From Lachnospiraceae bacterium UBA3802 (GTDB taxonomy: Bacteria; Bacillota; Clostridia; Lachnospirales; Lachnospiraceae): 16,616 bases of DNA. Below are positions 1 through 7,432 of the stretch, piece after piece. Positions within the stretch are counted from its first letter, which is position 1; every line of letters starts with the position of its first letter. The translations under genes and the position numbers were made by a program. The DNA is taken from the NCBI GenBank assembly GCA_002369155.1, contig DFEM01000124.1, forward strand, positions 1 to 16,616, written 5' to 3'. The notes beneath the pieces are model-generated. The model made no database searches and was not told the DNA's origin. It saw only the letters and a program-made list of their open reading frames with translations.

Positions 1-8
1 AGCGCTGT

Positions 9-41
9 AAAGGCTTCGGTAGAAACACCGAAGCCTTTTTT
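9..41 (+). terminator. Rho-independent terminator of an off-window plus-strand gene
   Basis: A 12-bp perfect stem (arms 9-20 and 27-38, core AGGCTTCGGT/ACCGAAGCCT) closes a 6-nt loop and runs into a T tract at 35-41. The T tract lies on the plus side, so it mainly ends a gene left of the window. It may also help stop minus-strand transcripts of the lipoprotein gene that ends at 72, but only three T residues follow the stem in that direction. Confidence 0.85.
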
Positions 42-71
42 ATTCCCAAAGTTTATTTTACATCGTATTTA

Positions 72-908
72 TTATCTGCTGAATTCTTCTTCAGGTACCA
101 TTCCCATGGAGATGTAGGTGACACCATAATTTTGTCCTATCGGATTACCGAATTCAGCAAGGTACCATTTATCATCATAGCAAACGCAGAGCATTAAAAG
201 TTTATAATCCTCATGTGCAATATTAAGTTCTACTGCGACTTCTTCAACATCAGAACCCCAAATCTTTTCTTTGTCTTCCAATGCTTTGTCTATCACTTGG
301 GTATTGGGAAGATTGAAATCCTCCAAAGTAAGGAAATCCCCGATTACAATACTTTCCAACATTGGATTGGTTGAGAGAAAATTCATTACCGACTCGGCAG
401 ATACATCTTCATCGTCAAATCTGATTTGTTGATTAATGTTTTCAACTATCCTTTTGTCCGGACTGTTATGTTCAATTATCTGCATCATCTGTTTTTGAAT
501 ACCGCCGAAGATATATGCTCTTCTGCTTTCTATATTCATATCCCTTGACATATCCGAATCAAAGTAAAATCCGGAAGTCATCTGTCCCCCGTTCGTTATA
601 AATGCAGTGTATGACTGTATATACTCGTAGTATGCTTTCATATCAAAATTATCTGCATAAGATTCCACAGCAAAAGTTGACATGGCGCCTTCAAGATTTT
701 CCTCTTTTAAATACTTCACATATGCTTCGACAGCTTTTTCGGGAGAGCTGTATCCTTCACCCTCTACTTTTACTTTGTTCCCTTCATTATCTGCTGTCTT
801 CTTTGAATTCAACCCCAAAGGACTGCAGGAAATTAATGATGTTAACACCGCTCCCATTGTAACACTGATAATCAAAATTTTAATTTTGTTTAATATCTTT
901 GAATTCAT
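72..908 (-). CDS. Lipoprotein of unknown function, possibly NTF2-like
   Basis: The 278-residue protein starts with a Lys-containing n-region, a hydrophobic stretch (residues 11-26) and a lipobox LISC with the modified Cys at residue 28, so it should be anchored to the outer face of the membrane. After a short polar linker, residues 54-80 (SSPEKAVEAYVKYLKEENLE) look like the first helices of the NTF2-like folds common in clostridial lipoproteins. The end, with DDKWYLAEFG at 245-254, looks like the closing strand of such a fold. That fold assignment is an inference from pattern only. The ATG at 906-908 is preceded by AAAGGAAAG, a good ribosome site. The gene is divergent from the secreted protein at 1073 and may be transcribed from a promoter around 990-1017. 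No enzyme motif is visible. Lipoprotein nature is solid; the role is unknown. Confidence 0.85.
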   Translation of the reverse strand: MNSKILNKIKILIISVTMGAVLTSLISCSPLGLNSKKTADNEGNKVKVEGEGYSSPEKAVEAYVKYLKEENLEGAMSTFAVESYADNFDMKAYYEYIQSYTAFITNGGQMTSGFYFDSDMSRDMNIESRRAYIFGGIQKQMMQIIEHNSPDKRIVENINQQIRFDDEDVSAESVMNFLSTNPMLESIVIGDFLTLEDFNLPNTQVIDKALEDKEKIWGSDVEEVAVELNIAHEDYKLLMLCVCYDDKWYLAEFGNPIGQNYGVTYISMGMVPEEEFSR

Positions 909-989
909 GTTCTTTCCTTTCTGCTCGAACTTTTATTTCCATATGCCTAGAATATCATACTTTGGGCAAAAACAACATAAAAAAGCATC

Positions 990-1017
990 TTTATACCTTT
1001 TACCGATATTGAAGCAA
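990..1017 (-). promoter_or_regulatory. Candidate promoter for the lipoprotein gene at 72-908
   Basis: Read on the minus strand, TTGCTT (1012-1017) and TATAAA (990-995) are separated by 16 nt. The -35 box overlaps that of the opposing promoter for the gene at 1073, so the two would compete for polymerase. The leader would be about 75 nt. This rests on box matches only. Confidence 0.35.
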
Positions 1018-1037
1018 AAAAAGCATTATGTTATATT
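1009..1037 (+). promoter_or_regulatory. Sigma-A-type promoter for the secreted protein at 1073
   Basis: TTGAAG (1009-1014) and TATATT (1032-1037) are separated by exactly 17 nt. Transcription would begin near 1044 and give a leader of about 29 nt with a G-rich ribosome site. The boxes lie in the 150-bp divergent intergenic region, back to back with a minus-strand promoter candidate. Confidence 0.6.
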
Positions 1038-1072
1038 GAATTTACGGCATTGTATTTATGGGGGAATTTACA

Positions 1073-2707
1073 ATGAAAATCAAAAAAATCTTAAAACAGT
1101 TTTTATGTTCTTTTTCCGCAATCGTTCTTTTTTGTTCCTTAATTCTTTTTCCGCTTAAAGCTAATGCGTATGAAGACGATGTTTTCGTTTCGCCCAAAGC
1201 CGACGGAGAAATAACAATCAATCTGCTTGTTGCAGAAATCAATCCCACTCTCACATCCCTTAACGGAAAGCCTTTCGGAAACGGAAACACTACAATTTCG
1301 GCTTCGGATTATTTTCACTTTTCCGGTGAGGAAAATCTTAATAACTGGATTGCCAATTTCGAAGAAGTTTCGCACAACACGGTTAAATTTAATGTTGTAG
1401 ACAGGATTATAATAGATGAATTTCCAAAATACATGTCGCTGGAATCTCTCGATAATGAATCTTTTCAAAAATTATTTATAAGAGATGCATCAGGTTACGG
1501 TGACTGGTATTCGGGAGTTACCAATCCCGATTATGCCAAATATGACACAGCGGGAGATCTCGATTACGAATATTATGTCGAAAAACTCGACTTGGCAAAC
1601 AGGAGAAATGCGGGCGAATTCGATATGCTTTATTTAACGGGAATCGATCCCCTGTCACCGTACGAGACATGTACAATCGGTAAAAATCCTTTCTGGGTTA
1701 ACGGCATCGGTTGTTATGCCGACTGTCCGAATTTCCTTGTCGTAACACCGACTTTTTCAAGATTTGACGGTTCCATAGAAAACATAGGTCATCTTGCGGA
1801 ATTTATGCTTGGTTATAATTATTCGGATGTCCCTTATGCCGAAGATTATCTTGACGGAAGTGATTATTTATCATTAAACGACTGGGAAAAATACAGTCTA
1901 TGCAAATTCATTGCAACTGACAATACCGAAATATACGGATACGGAATGGTACATTTCTCACCCAACTCCGACTCTGATTACGACTGGTCCAATCCGAATA
2001 AAGTAAAGTATTACAAGGACTGGAAAAACGGCGAAGAGATCTCGGATTTCTCCCCGTCTGAATGCTATCTTAACAATCCGCAGTTTGCTTATAATGACGA
2101 TCCTTGCATATCGCACCACAGATGGTGGTTCTACAACATGCCCTGCGAGGATGGTCGTGACGAAGACGGTTATTACAAAAACTGGTGGAGATACATCTTC
2201 ACGGCTGATTACGTAACGGATGTCATGAGCGACAAAAGTTTCAATGCTTCGAAAGCTCAGATTGAGCCGGGTGAAAGAAAGCCGCTTTTATTCAAATTGC
2301 GTTATCTCGATGCTTATATTGTAGAAACCGATGTGTTGGAAAGTTCTGCCGCAGTAAACGTTTCGGACGAAAGCATACTTTCGCTGGAGAACGGTGAAAT
2401 CGTAGGATTAAAAGAAGGTGTCGCCAACGTAGAAATTAAAATTGACGGAAAGACGCTTACATACGAAATAACCGTAGCCAAAAACGAAGAGCCTGAAGAA
2501 ACAATATCAGATGAGGATACCATCGAACCAATAGATAAAGAACCCGCTGACATTACACCTGCTCTCGCAGATACTACGCCTGAAGATTCAATTCAGTCTG
2601 GCATCGGATCAGTTGCTGTTATCGGCATTGCAGGCGGTGCTGTTGCTCTGGCGATTATAATAGCGATTGCAATTCTTATAATATTCATAAAAATGAGAAA
2701 AGAGTAA
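1073..2707 (+). CDS. Secreted, C-terminally membrane-anchored protein with a Big_2-like domain
   Basis: I chose the ATG at 1073 because GGGGG at 1060-1064 lies 8 nt upstream of it; an in-frame ATG at 1058 has no such site. The 544-residue protein has a signal peptide ending near AxA (residues 30-32). A large extracellular domain follows at about 45-385, rich in Asp, Tyr and Trp, with a GHLAE motif at 239-243 and the aromatic blocks SHHRWWFYNMP (347-357) and NWWRYIF (370-376). Residues about 420-469 read like a bacterial Ig-like (Big_2) domain (NVSDESILSLENGEIVGLKEG). An acidic Pro/Thr-rich stalk (470-508) leads to a membrane helix (about 513-539) and the cytosolic tail KMRKE. There is no LPxTG motif. 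The big N-terminal domain resembles, from memory only, a conserved secreted family of unknown function in gut anaerobes. The HxxxE spacing invites a metal-binding guess but does not prove one. Confidence 0.85.
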   Translation: MKIKKILKQFLCSFSAIVLFCSLILFPLKANAYEDDVFVSPKADGEITINLLVAEINPTLTSLNGKPFGNGNTTISASDYFHFSGEENLNNWIANFEEVSHNTVKFNVVDRIIIDEFPKYMSLESLDNESFQKLFIRDASGYGDWYSGVTNPDYAKYDTAGDLDYEYYVEKLDLANRRNAGEFDMLYLTGIDPLSPYETCTIGKNPFWVNGIGCYADCPNFLVVTPTFSRFDGSIENIGHLAEFMLGYNYSDVPYAEDYLDGSDYLSLNDWEKYSLCKFIATDNTEIYGYGMVHFSPNSDSDYDWSNPNKVKYYKDWKNGEEISDFSPSECYLNNPQFAYNDDPCISHHRWWFYNMPCEDGRDEDGYYKNWWRYIFTADYVTDVMSDKSFNASKAQIEPGERKPLLFKLRYLDAYIVETDVLESSAAVNVSDESILSLENGEIVGLKEGVANVEIKIDGKTLTYEITVAKNEEPEETISDEDTIEPIDKEPADITPALADTTPEDSIQSGIGSVAVIGIAGGAVALAIIIAIAILIIFIKMRKE

Positions 2708-2730
2708 CGAAATGTTACTCTTTTCTTTTT
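2698..2730. terminator. Bidirectional terminator between convergent genes
   Basis: An 11-bp perfect stem (2698-2708 with 2714-2724, AAAAGAGTAAC/GTTACTCTTTT) has a 5-nt loop. T-rich sequence follows it on both strands. It overlaps the stop codon of the secreted protein (2705-2707) and lies just past the end of the opposing lipoprotein gene (2735), so it serves both. Confidence 0.85.
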
Positions 2731-2734
2731 TAAT

Positions 2735-4090
2735 CTATTCATAAATATTTACGAAATACGGCTGGTTGGGTCTGCCGCCTTCAGAGGTATCATCAAATTT
2801 TCCGTAAAGATTGCCGTTTGATTCGTCAAACATTGTGGCAAGATATTCAGTAAAGGTAATTCTCATATTGGGGTTAAAGTTTTCATATACAAGTTCTGCT
2901 TTATCTTCGTTAAAGTGAACTACATTTACCGTAGTATCATTTGTATCCTCTGAGAAAGTTGAATAAACAACATACTCTCCGTTTGGCGATACAAATACTT
3001 CGCCGCCGAAATACACACCTTCGGCCCCTATCGTTACATCATAGGATGTTTCTTTGTAATTACCGTTTGCATCTTTGGCAATTCTTACAATCTCATCATC
3101 TGAAGCCAAAACAAATGCATTTCCCTTAAAGCACATTGCATTGCCGTAATATTTTTCTGTTTTAAATCCTTTCTCTAACGAATGATCTGCACTTGCACCG
3201 GGATCTATGAACGCCAGGCCGCTTTCTCCGGGAATCTTATCAGGTTCCGCCGGCATACTCATTGTTTCATATTCCTTATGTGTACGAATCTCTTTTTCAT
3301 TAGGGTCAAAATAATAACGGACTGCAATCTTACCGTCATCCCTTACACCAAGTATGCCTATAGAGTAATGGCTGTCATATTCTGCAATGAGTTCTTCTTT
3401 GTTATCACCGTAGACTCCGTAAATTCTTGTAACATAGTTTGCCTTAAAGTCAAATCCGCATGCACATTGTTCTCTGTCTGACAAACTTACATACATTGCG
3501 CTTCCGTCAGGAGCAAGTGTATACGTCTCATAATACCAGCCTCTTTCATACGATTTGACGAATGTATTCAAAAGATTGCCATCCATGTCATAGTAGGATG
3601 CAATAATACTGTTACTATTACCTCCGTCGCCGTGCGATTCGGTAATCATACCAAATCCCTGTCCTTCATAAACTACTGTCTGGGGCCACCACTCTCCGTA
3701 ATTGTTGAATTCAGCGGTTCCCACTACGGTATCGGATGCGGCATCATATACCTGTATCTGCGTTGTATTATGTCTGCCATCTACATCCGTAAGGATAATA
3801 TATCTTCCATCGCCTATTATTTCAAAACTGAATGCATCCGGAAACTTGCTTCGGATATCAACATTAACCGCTATCGCTGCCTGCGTGGGAGCTTCGCTCG
3901 TTTCAGAAACTGTTCCCGTTTCGTTTTCTCCGGTCTCGTTCGTTTCTGTTTCAGAACTGACAACTGTTTCTCCCGTTTCTGCCGGGCTTGTCTGCACGCT
4001 TACCGTCGTATTAGCGTTTGCACATCCCGTTATACATACCAAAGATAATGTTGCTATGCACATCAATCTTTTTAATTCTCTTGCTTTCAT
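2735..4090 (-). CDS. Lipoprotein with Thr/Glu-rich linker and propeller-like body
   Basis: The 451-residue protein starts with a signal sequence and lipobox ITGC (Cys at residue 23). A low-complexity linker rich in Thr, Glu, Ser and Val (about 25-72) would hold the body away from the membrane. From residue 80 on, short beta-type segments recur with turns such as GDGRYIILTDVDG (93-105), APDGSAMYVSL (193-203), RDDGKIAVRYY (250-260) and SPNGEYVVYST (368-378). These recurring x-DG/NG-x hairpins are typical of beta-propeller blades (WD40/TolB-like); the propeller call is inferred. There are no obvious catalytic residues. The ATG at 4088-4090 follows GGAGGAAA (4096-4103), a strong ribosome site. 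The gene lies 95 bp downstream of the gene at 4186-4908 with no clear terminator between, so the two may share a transcript. Confidence 0.85.
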   Translation of the reverse strand: MKARELKRLMCIATLSLVCITGCANANTTVSVQTSPAETGETVVSSETETNETGENETGTVSETSEAPTQAAIAVNVDIRSKFPDAFSFEIIGDGRYIILTDVDGRHNTTQIQVYDAASDTVVGTAEFNNYGEWWPQTVVYEGQGFGMITESHGDGGNSNSIIASYYDMDGNLLNTFVKSYERGWYYETYTLAPDGSAMYVSLSDREQCACGFDFKANYVTRIYGVYGDNKEELIAEYDSHYSIGILGVRDDGKIAVRYYFDPNEKEIRTHKEYETMSMPAEPDKIPGESGLAFIDPGASADHSLEKGFKTEKYYGNAMCFKGNAFVLASDDEIVRIAKDANGNYKETSYDVTIGAEGVYFGGEVFVSPNGEYVVYSTFSEDTNDTTVNVVHFNEDKAELVYENFNPNMRITFTEYLATMFDESNGNLYGKFDDTSEGGRPNQPYFVNIYE

Positions 4091-4185
4091 TTATATTTCC
4101 TCCATAACTTTAATCAGTTTCTTTTCGAAAAGCTTACGTTTTGTATACGAAAGGAAATATATTTTTTATGGCTATATTTTTTTAA

Positions 4186-4908
4186 CTACTCAAAAAGTTC
4201 GCCTAAACCGAACAATTTCATATAAATGAGCGAATAATTATCGCTCGTGATTTCTCCGTTAACCACTTTAACTTCAAGTTTGCCTTCACTCATTATTTCC
4301 AGGGAATTCGGGTACGAATAATTTATTCCCACAGTAAATTCATCTACTTCATAAACATTCCATTTTACAGTGTTTTCAACGTTGTTTATAAACAAAGACA
4401 TATCTCCGTTTGTATCTTTTATAACTTCATCATCGAATCCCGAAACGTAAATAATGGTGTCAACAATTCTGCTATTGTTAAGCGTCTCTACCAAATTATT
4501 CATCTTTCCGGTCTGACTGAAATAATCATCCAGATTAAATTCTTTCTCTCCGTTATAAAACATTTCTTCAAGATTCCAATCCAAATCCGGAAACCTCAAT
4601 CTTGATACAAGACAATTCCCTAAAGATGCAGAATTATCAGCAGGGTTATAAACTTCAATTCTTATTTTCCTGTTTTTCCTTACAAGTGTGATGTTTTCAG
4701 CTTTGGTTTTGGACTGAAGACTATCCGGCGCACCTGCATAAACAGCAATAGCAGAGGTATAATCTTCGACTTCCCATCCGTTATCAAATAATTCATTTAC
4801 TTTAAACGGATATTCATATGTGTCGCCGCCTATCATGATATTTTTATATGTAGTTTCATTAAATTCAGAACCGAGTTTTGACAATATGATTCTTTTACTA
4901 ATAAACAT
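4186..4908 (-). CDS. Unrecognised protein, no visible export signal
   Basis: The 240-residue reading frame is complete, with an in-frame stop shortly upstream of its ATG. I do not recognise it. The segment from residue 21 (YKNIMIGGDTYEYPFKVNEL, then FDNGWEVEDY) and the acidic C-terminal half read like the 'y..p..v.el...GW' domain seen in many secreted or lipid-anchored clostridial proteins. Yet here there is no signal peptide, lipobox or membrane helix: the N-terminus is MFISKRIILSKLG. Either this copy works inside the cell or it has lost its export signal. The ribosome site is poor, AAGGA only about 2 nt before the ATG. It is the first gene of a possible two-gene unit with the lipoprotein at 2735-4090 and diverges from the membrane protein at 5016. 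It could be a decaying paralogue. Confidence 0.65.
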   Translation of the reverse strand: MFISKRIILSKLGSEFNETTYKNIMIGGDTYEYPFKVNELFDNGWEVEDYTSAIAVYAGAPDSLQSKTKAENITLVRKNRKIRIEVYNPADNSASLGNCLVSRLRFPDLDWNLEEMFYNGEKEFNLDDYFSQTGKMNNLVETLNNSRIVDTIIYVSGFDDEVIKDTNGDMSLFINNVENTVKWNVYEVDEFTVGINYSYPNSLEIMSEGKLEVKVVNGEITSDNYSLIYMKLFGLGELFE

Positions 4909-4962
4909 CTTCCTTTTTTTGTCAACAGTTTATTCTTCCTGTTTTCTCTTCGCTAAAATATA

Positions 4963-4991
4963 TTGAACAATAATCGTTTTTCCGTTATTCT
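4963..4991 (+). promoter_or_regulatory. Promoter for the membrane protein at 5016
   Basis: TTGAAC (4963-4968) and TATTCT (4986-4991) are separated by 17 nt. Transcription would start near 4998, directly before the AAGGGGGA ribosome site (5001-5008) of the gene at 5016. The leader is thus very short. Confidence 0.5.
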
Positions 4992-5015
4992 GTATCTATA
5001 AAGGGGGATATACAT

Positions 5016-5687
5016 ATGTTTGAAGATGACAATTATTATGGTTCCATTAATCAGGACAAAGAGCGCGAACAAAAACTGATGCAAGACAGGAGGGATCGTA
5101 CCCATAAAAGAGGGCTGTATTATTTCATTCTTTTTTGGCTTACAATTCTGTCCATACCCTTAACATTTCTTGGTTCGATTGCAGGAGCAGCAGAAGTCTT
5201 TTTATTCAATACCTCACACGTCCTTCTTCTGATGTCTGCCGTCGTTATTGCTATCGGCATTGCAATCGTCGTTCTTTTATTTTTACTCGGTAAAGATGAA
5301 AACTGTTTTACCATTGCAGCCATTGCTTATATCCTGCAGGTTTTGTTTAATTCAATCTCTGAATTCCTGCCCGACAGCCTGTTAAAAGTTATTTTGTCGC
5401 TTCTTACCATGGTTGCTTCGCTGTTTTATCTGTTCGAATTTATTAACGGCAGCATTTACATTCTTGCAGGTGTAGATGACTATCTTGCAGGTTCGTGGGA
5501 AACACTTAAAAAAATATTTATATACGCCGCTGTCGGCTTTGTTATATGTTTAATACTTGTTTTTATTCCATTTATTAGTATTTTGGCAATTCTGGCTATG
5601 ATAATAGGCGTAATAGGATTAATCGTACTCGTAATTTGGCAGTGGGTTCTTATGTTTAAAACAGCCCGGGCACTCAGGAACTTTTAA
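5016..5687 (+). CDS. Six-helix membrane protein of unknown function
   Basis: The 223-residue protein has a polar, charged N-terminal tail (residues 1-32, rich in Asp, Glu, Arg and Lys) followed by about six hydrophobic segments: roughly 34-55, 67-91, 97-115, 121-150, 166-187 and 188-212. It ends in a short basic tail (KTARALRNF). No conserved catalytic or transport motif is visible and I do not recognise the family. The ribosome site AAGGGGGA lies 7-8 nt before the ATG, which fixes the start. The polysaccharide polymerase-like gene begins 58 bp downstream with no terminator and no convincing promoter between, so the two are probably co-transcribed. That suggests, but does not prove, a shared role in envelope glycan assembly. 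Confidence 0.8.
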   Translation: MFEDDNYYGSINQDKEREQKLMQDRRDRTHKRGLYYFILFWLTILSIPLTFLGSIAGAAEVFLFNTSHVLLLMSAVVIAIGIAIVVLLFLLGKDENCFTIAAIAYILQVLFNSISEFLPDSLLKVILSLLTMVASLFYLFEFINGSIYILAGVDDYLAGSWETLKKIFIYAAVGFVICLILVFIPFISILAILAMIIGVIGLIVLVIWQWVLMFKTARALRNF

Positions 5688-5745
5688 TTCAAAAATAAAT
5701 AACAATATGGACTCAAAAATTCAGCGTATAGTTTAGCATTAAGAC

Positions 5746-7344
5746 ATGGGTAAAAACAACAAACACAAAAAAAAGAAAAAAGAAGATACAATTCTTAAAG
5801 AAACTCTGATGTTGATTAAAGAGTGGTGGGTAAATCTTTATCTTTTTTTGATGTTTGTTGTTTTCCTTTTTTATGCTCCCGATAAATACGGTTATATCGG
5901 CAATAACAAGATAGCATTCTTTGAAAAGGTCACTGCCGTATTCCTGACAGTCTTCGCCTTATTCGAAATTTTCTCTTTATTTAATAAAATAATAAGCAAA
6001 GAAAAACTGTCATTTAAGACTTCCTTAATCGAAAAGAGTGTGATTATTTGGGGCATATGGATTCTTATTTCATTCGCATTCAGTTCATACAAAAAAGATT
6101 CTCTTTTCGGATATGAAGGCTGGAGAATGGGTTTATATGCTCAATCAGCCATACTTCTTTCCTTTTTTGCAGTCAAAAAAACAGTAAAGAAAACAGAAAA
6201 GATATTATGCTTGGCTGTAGCTGCTTTGGTAATCGAAAGTTTTATGGTTATCCTTCAAAGATTGGGATTCGATCCATTTGGTTTTTATGAAAATATGGGT
6301 TTCATGGATTGGAATCGAAGAAATCTTTTGGGAACAGTCGGAAACATAAACTGGCTTATGGGTTATCAAATATGCGTTATTCCCGTGCTGATATGGTTTT
6401 ACATTTTATCTGAAGAAACATATAAAAGAGTCTTGTTCGGAATCGGAACATTCTTCGTGATTGCTGCGATATTTTTACAGGGAAGCAGCAGCGGTTTGGT
6501 CGCACTTTCAGGAATCATTTATATTTTGCTTATTATTTACTCAAAGGATGCCGCCAGGATTGCAAGAATTCTTGAAATATTATTGGGAATGTGTGCTTTT
6601 TGGTTCATTTTCAGTATTTTAGACGTGAAGCTTCTTGAACCCGAAGAGATGGATACGACAAGAATATATTCAATATTATGGATTATTCCGTGCGTGGTTT
6701 TGCTGGTTATCATATTCGCTGTCTATTATTACATTAATAAAACCAAAAAAGAAACATTACCCAAAACATTATCAGTTCTTATTAAAGCATGCCTGATACT
6801 CTCTTTTATATTCGGAATCTGTTTGATTGCGGCACTTCAAATATCTGATACATTGTGGCAATTGCTTGGCGCCAAAGAAAGCCTTAGAATAACCGAGTTA
6901 TCCGGAAGCGGGCGAATTCTTTTGTGGAAAAAATGTTTGGAATACTATTTTTCGGACAGTAATGTTAAGGAATTTATCTTCGGTGTCGGACCGGATTGTT
7001 TTGGATATTGGTATCAGACAAAAGACATTGTGATTCCTGTAGAAGGAGGGCCTTTTGCAGGGGCTGTTTTTACCAACGGACATAATGACTATCTGACCGC
7101 TCTTGTGAATTACGGAATAGCCGGATTACTAATTTACATTTCAACTTTTGCAACAATGCTTATTACCTTTTTCAAAAAAAGAAAAGACGTAAGCAATTGG
7201 TCTTTATTGGGATTAATGATGCTTACCGGTTATGTATTAAATAATATGTTCAGTTTTCAACAAGTATGCGCCACACCGATTTTTTATCTTGTTATGGCGA
7301 TAATTATTCACGAAGTCGATTCATCAAAGAAGAGTACTCGGTAA
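5746..7344 (+). CDS. O-antigen ligase / Wzy-type polymerase family membrane protein
   Basis: The 532-residue protein has a very basic N-terminus (KNNKHKKKKKE) and about a dozen membrane helices. The Wzy_C/WaaL signature region is visible. GSGRILLW (387-394) holds the conserved Arg. A large outside loop then carries FIFGVGPDCFGYWY (410-423) and NGHNDYLTALVNYGIAG (444-460) with the His and the following Gly residues typical of the family. An earlier conserved block lies at TVGNINWLMG (197-206). Family members join or transfer lipid-linked glycans on the outer face of the membrane; in a Gram-positive cell the product would be a wall or capsular polysaccharide, or a glycosylated protein. No glycosyltransferase, Wzx or LytR-type gene lies in the window, so the substrate is unknown. 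The ATG at 5746 has only a weak ribosome site, which fits coupling to the upstream gene. Confidence 0.85.
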   Translation: MGKNNKHKKKKKEDTILKETLMLIKEWWVNLYLFLMFVVFLFYAPDKYGYIGNNKIAFFEKVTAVFLTVFALFEIFSLFNKIISKEKLSFKTSLIEKSVIIWGIWILISFAFSSYKKDSLFGYEGWRMGLYAQSAILLSFFAVKKTVKKTEKILCLAVAALVIESFMVILQRLGFDPFGFYENMGFMDWNRRNLLGTVGNINWLMGYQICVIPVLIWFYILSEETYKRVLFGIGTFFVIAAIFLQGSSSGLVALSGIIYILLIIYSKDAARIARILEILLGMCAFWFIFSILDVKLLEPEEMDTTRIYSILWIIPCVVLLVIIFAVYYYINKTKKETLPKTLSVLIKACLILSFIFGICLIAALQISDTLWQLLGAKESLRITELSGSGRILLWKKCLEYYFSDSNVKEFIFGVGPDCFGYWYQTKDIVIPVEGGPFAGAVFTNGHNDYLTALVNYGIAGLLIYISTFATMLITFFKKRKDVSNWSLLGLMMLTGYVLNNMFSFQQVCATPIFYLVMAIIIHEVDSSKKSTR

Positions 7345-7348
7345 GATT

Positions 7349-7377
7349 TTGACAACAAAAAAAACATGAAATAAAAT
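7349..7377 (+). promoter_or_regulatory. Near-consensus sigma-A promoter for the secreted protein at 7433
   Basis: A perfect TTGACA (7349-7354) is followed after 17 nt by TAAAAT (7372-7377, one mismatch to TATAAT). Transcription would begin near 7384, giving a leader of about 49 nt. The -35 box lies 4 nt after the stop codon of the polymerase-like gene. It is among the best promoter matches in the window and argues for strong, independent expression. Confidence 0.75.
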
Positions 7378-7432
7378 AAATATGTATTTCGAGCGGTTCG
7401 AAATATGCTGTGTAAAATATAAGGAGGGAAAA

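Noticed and set aside
4121..4132. Palindrome CTTTTCGAAAAG in the gap between the two minus-strand genes
   Set aside because: A 12-bp perfect palindrome, but low complexity, with no second copy noticed and no T tract, so not called as operator or terminator.
4898..4925. TTGACA with a TATTAG 16 nt downstream on the minus strand as promoter of the gene at 4186-4908
   Set aside because: It would start transcription inside the coding region and leave an internal ATG without a ribosome site. Likely chance in AT-rich DNA.
7382..7432. N-terminal extension of the secreted protein from the ATG at 7382
   Set aside because: It would precede the predicted transcription start, bury the signal peptide and ignore the AAGGAGGG site before 7433.
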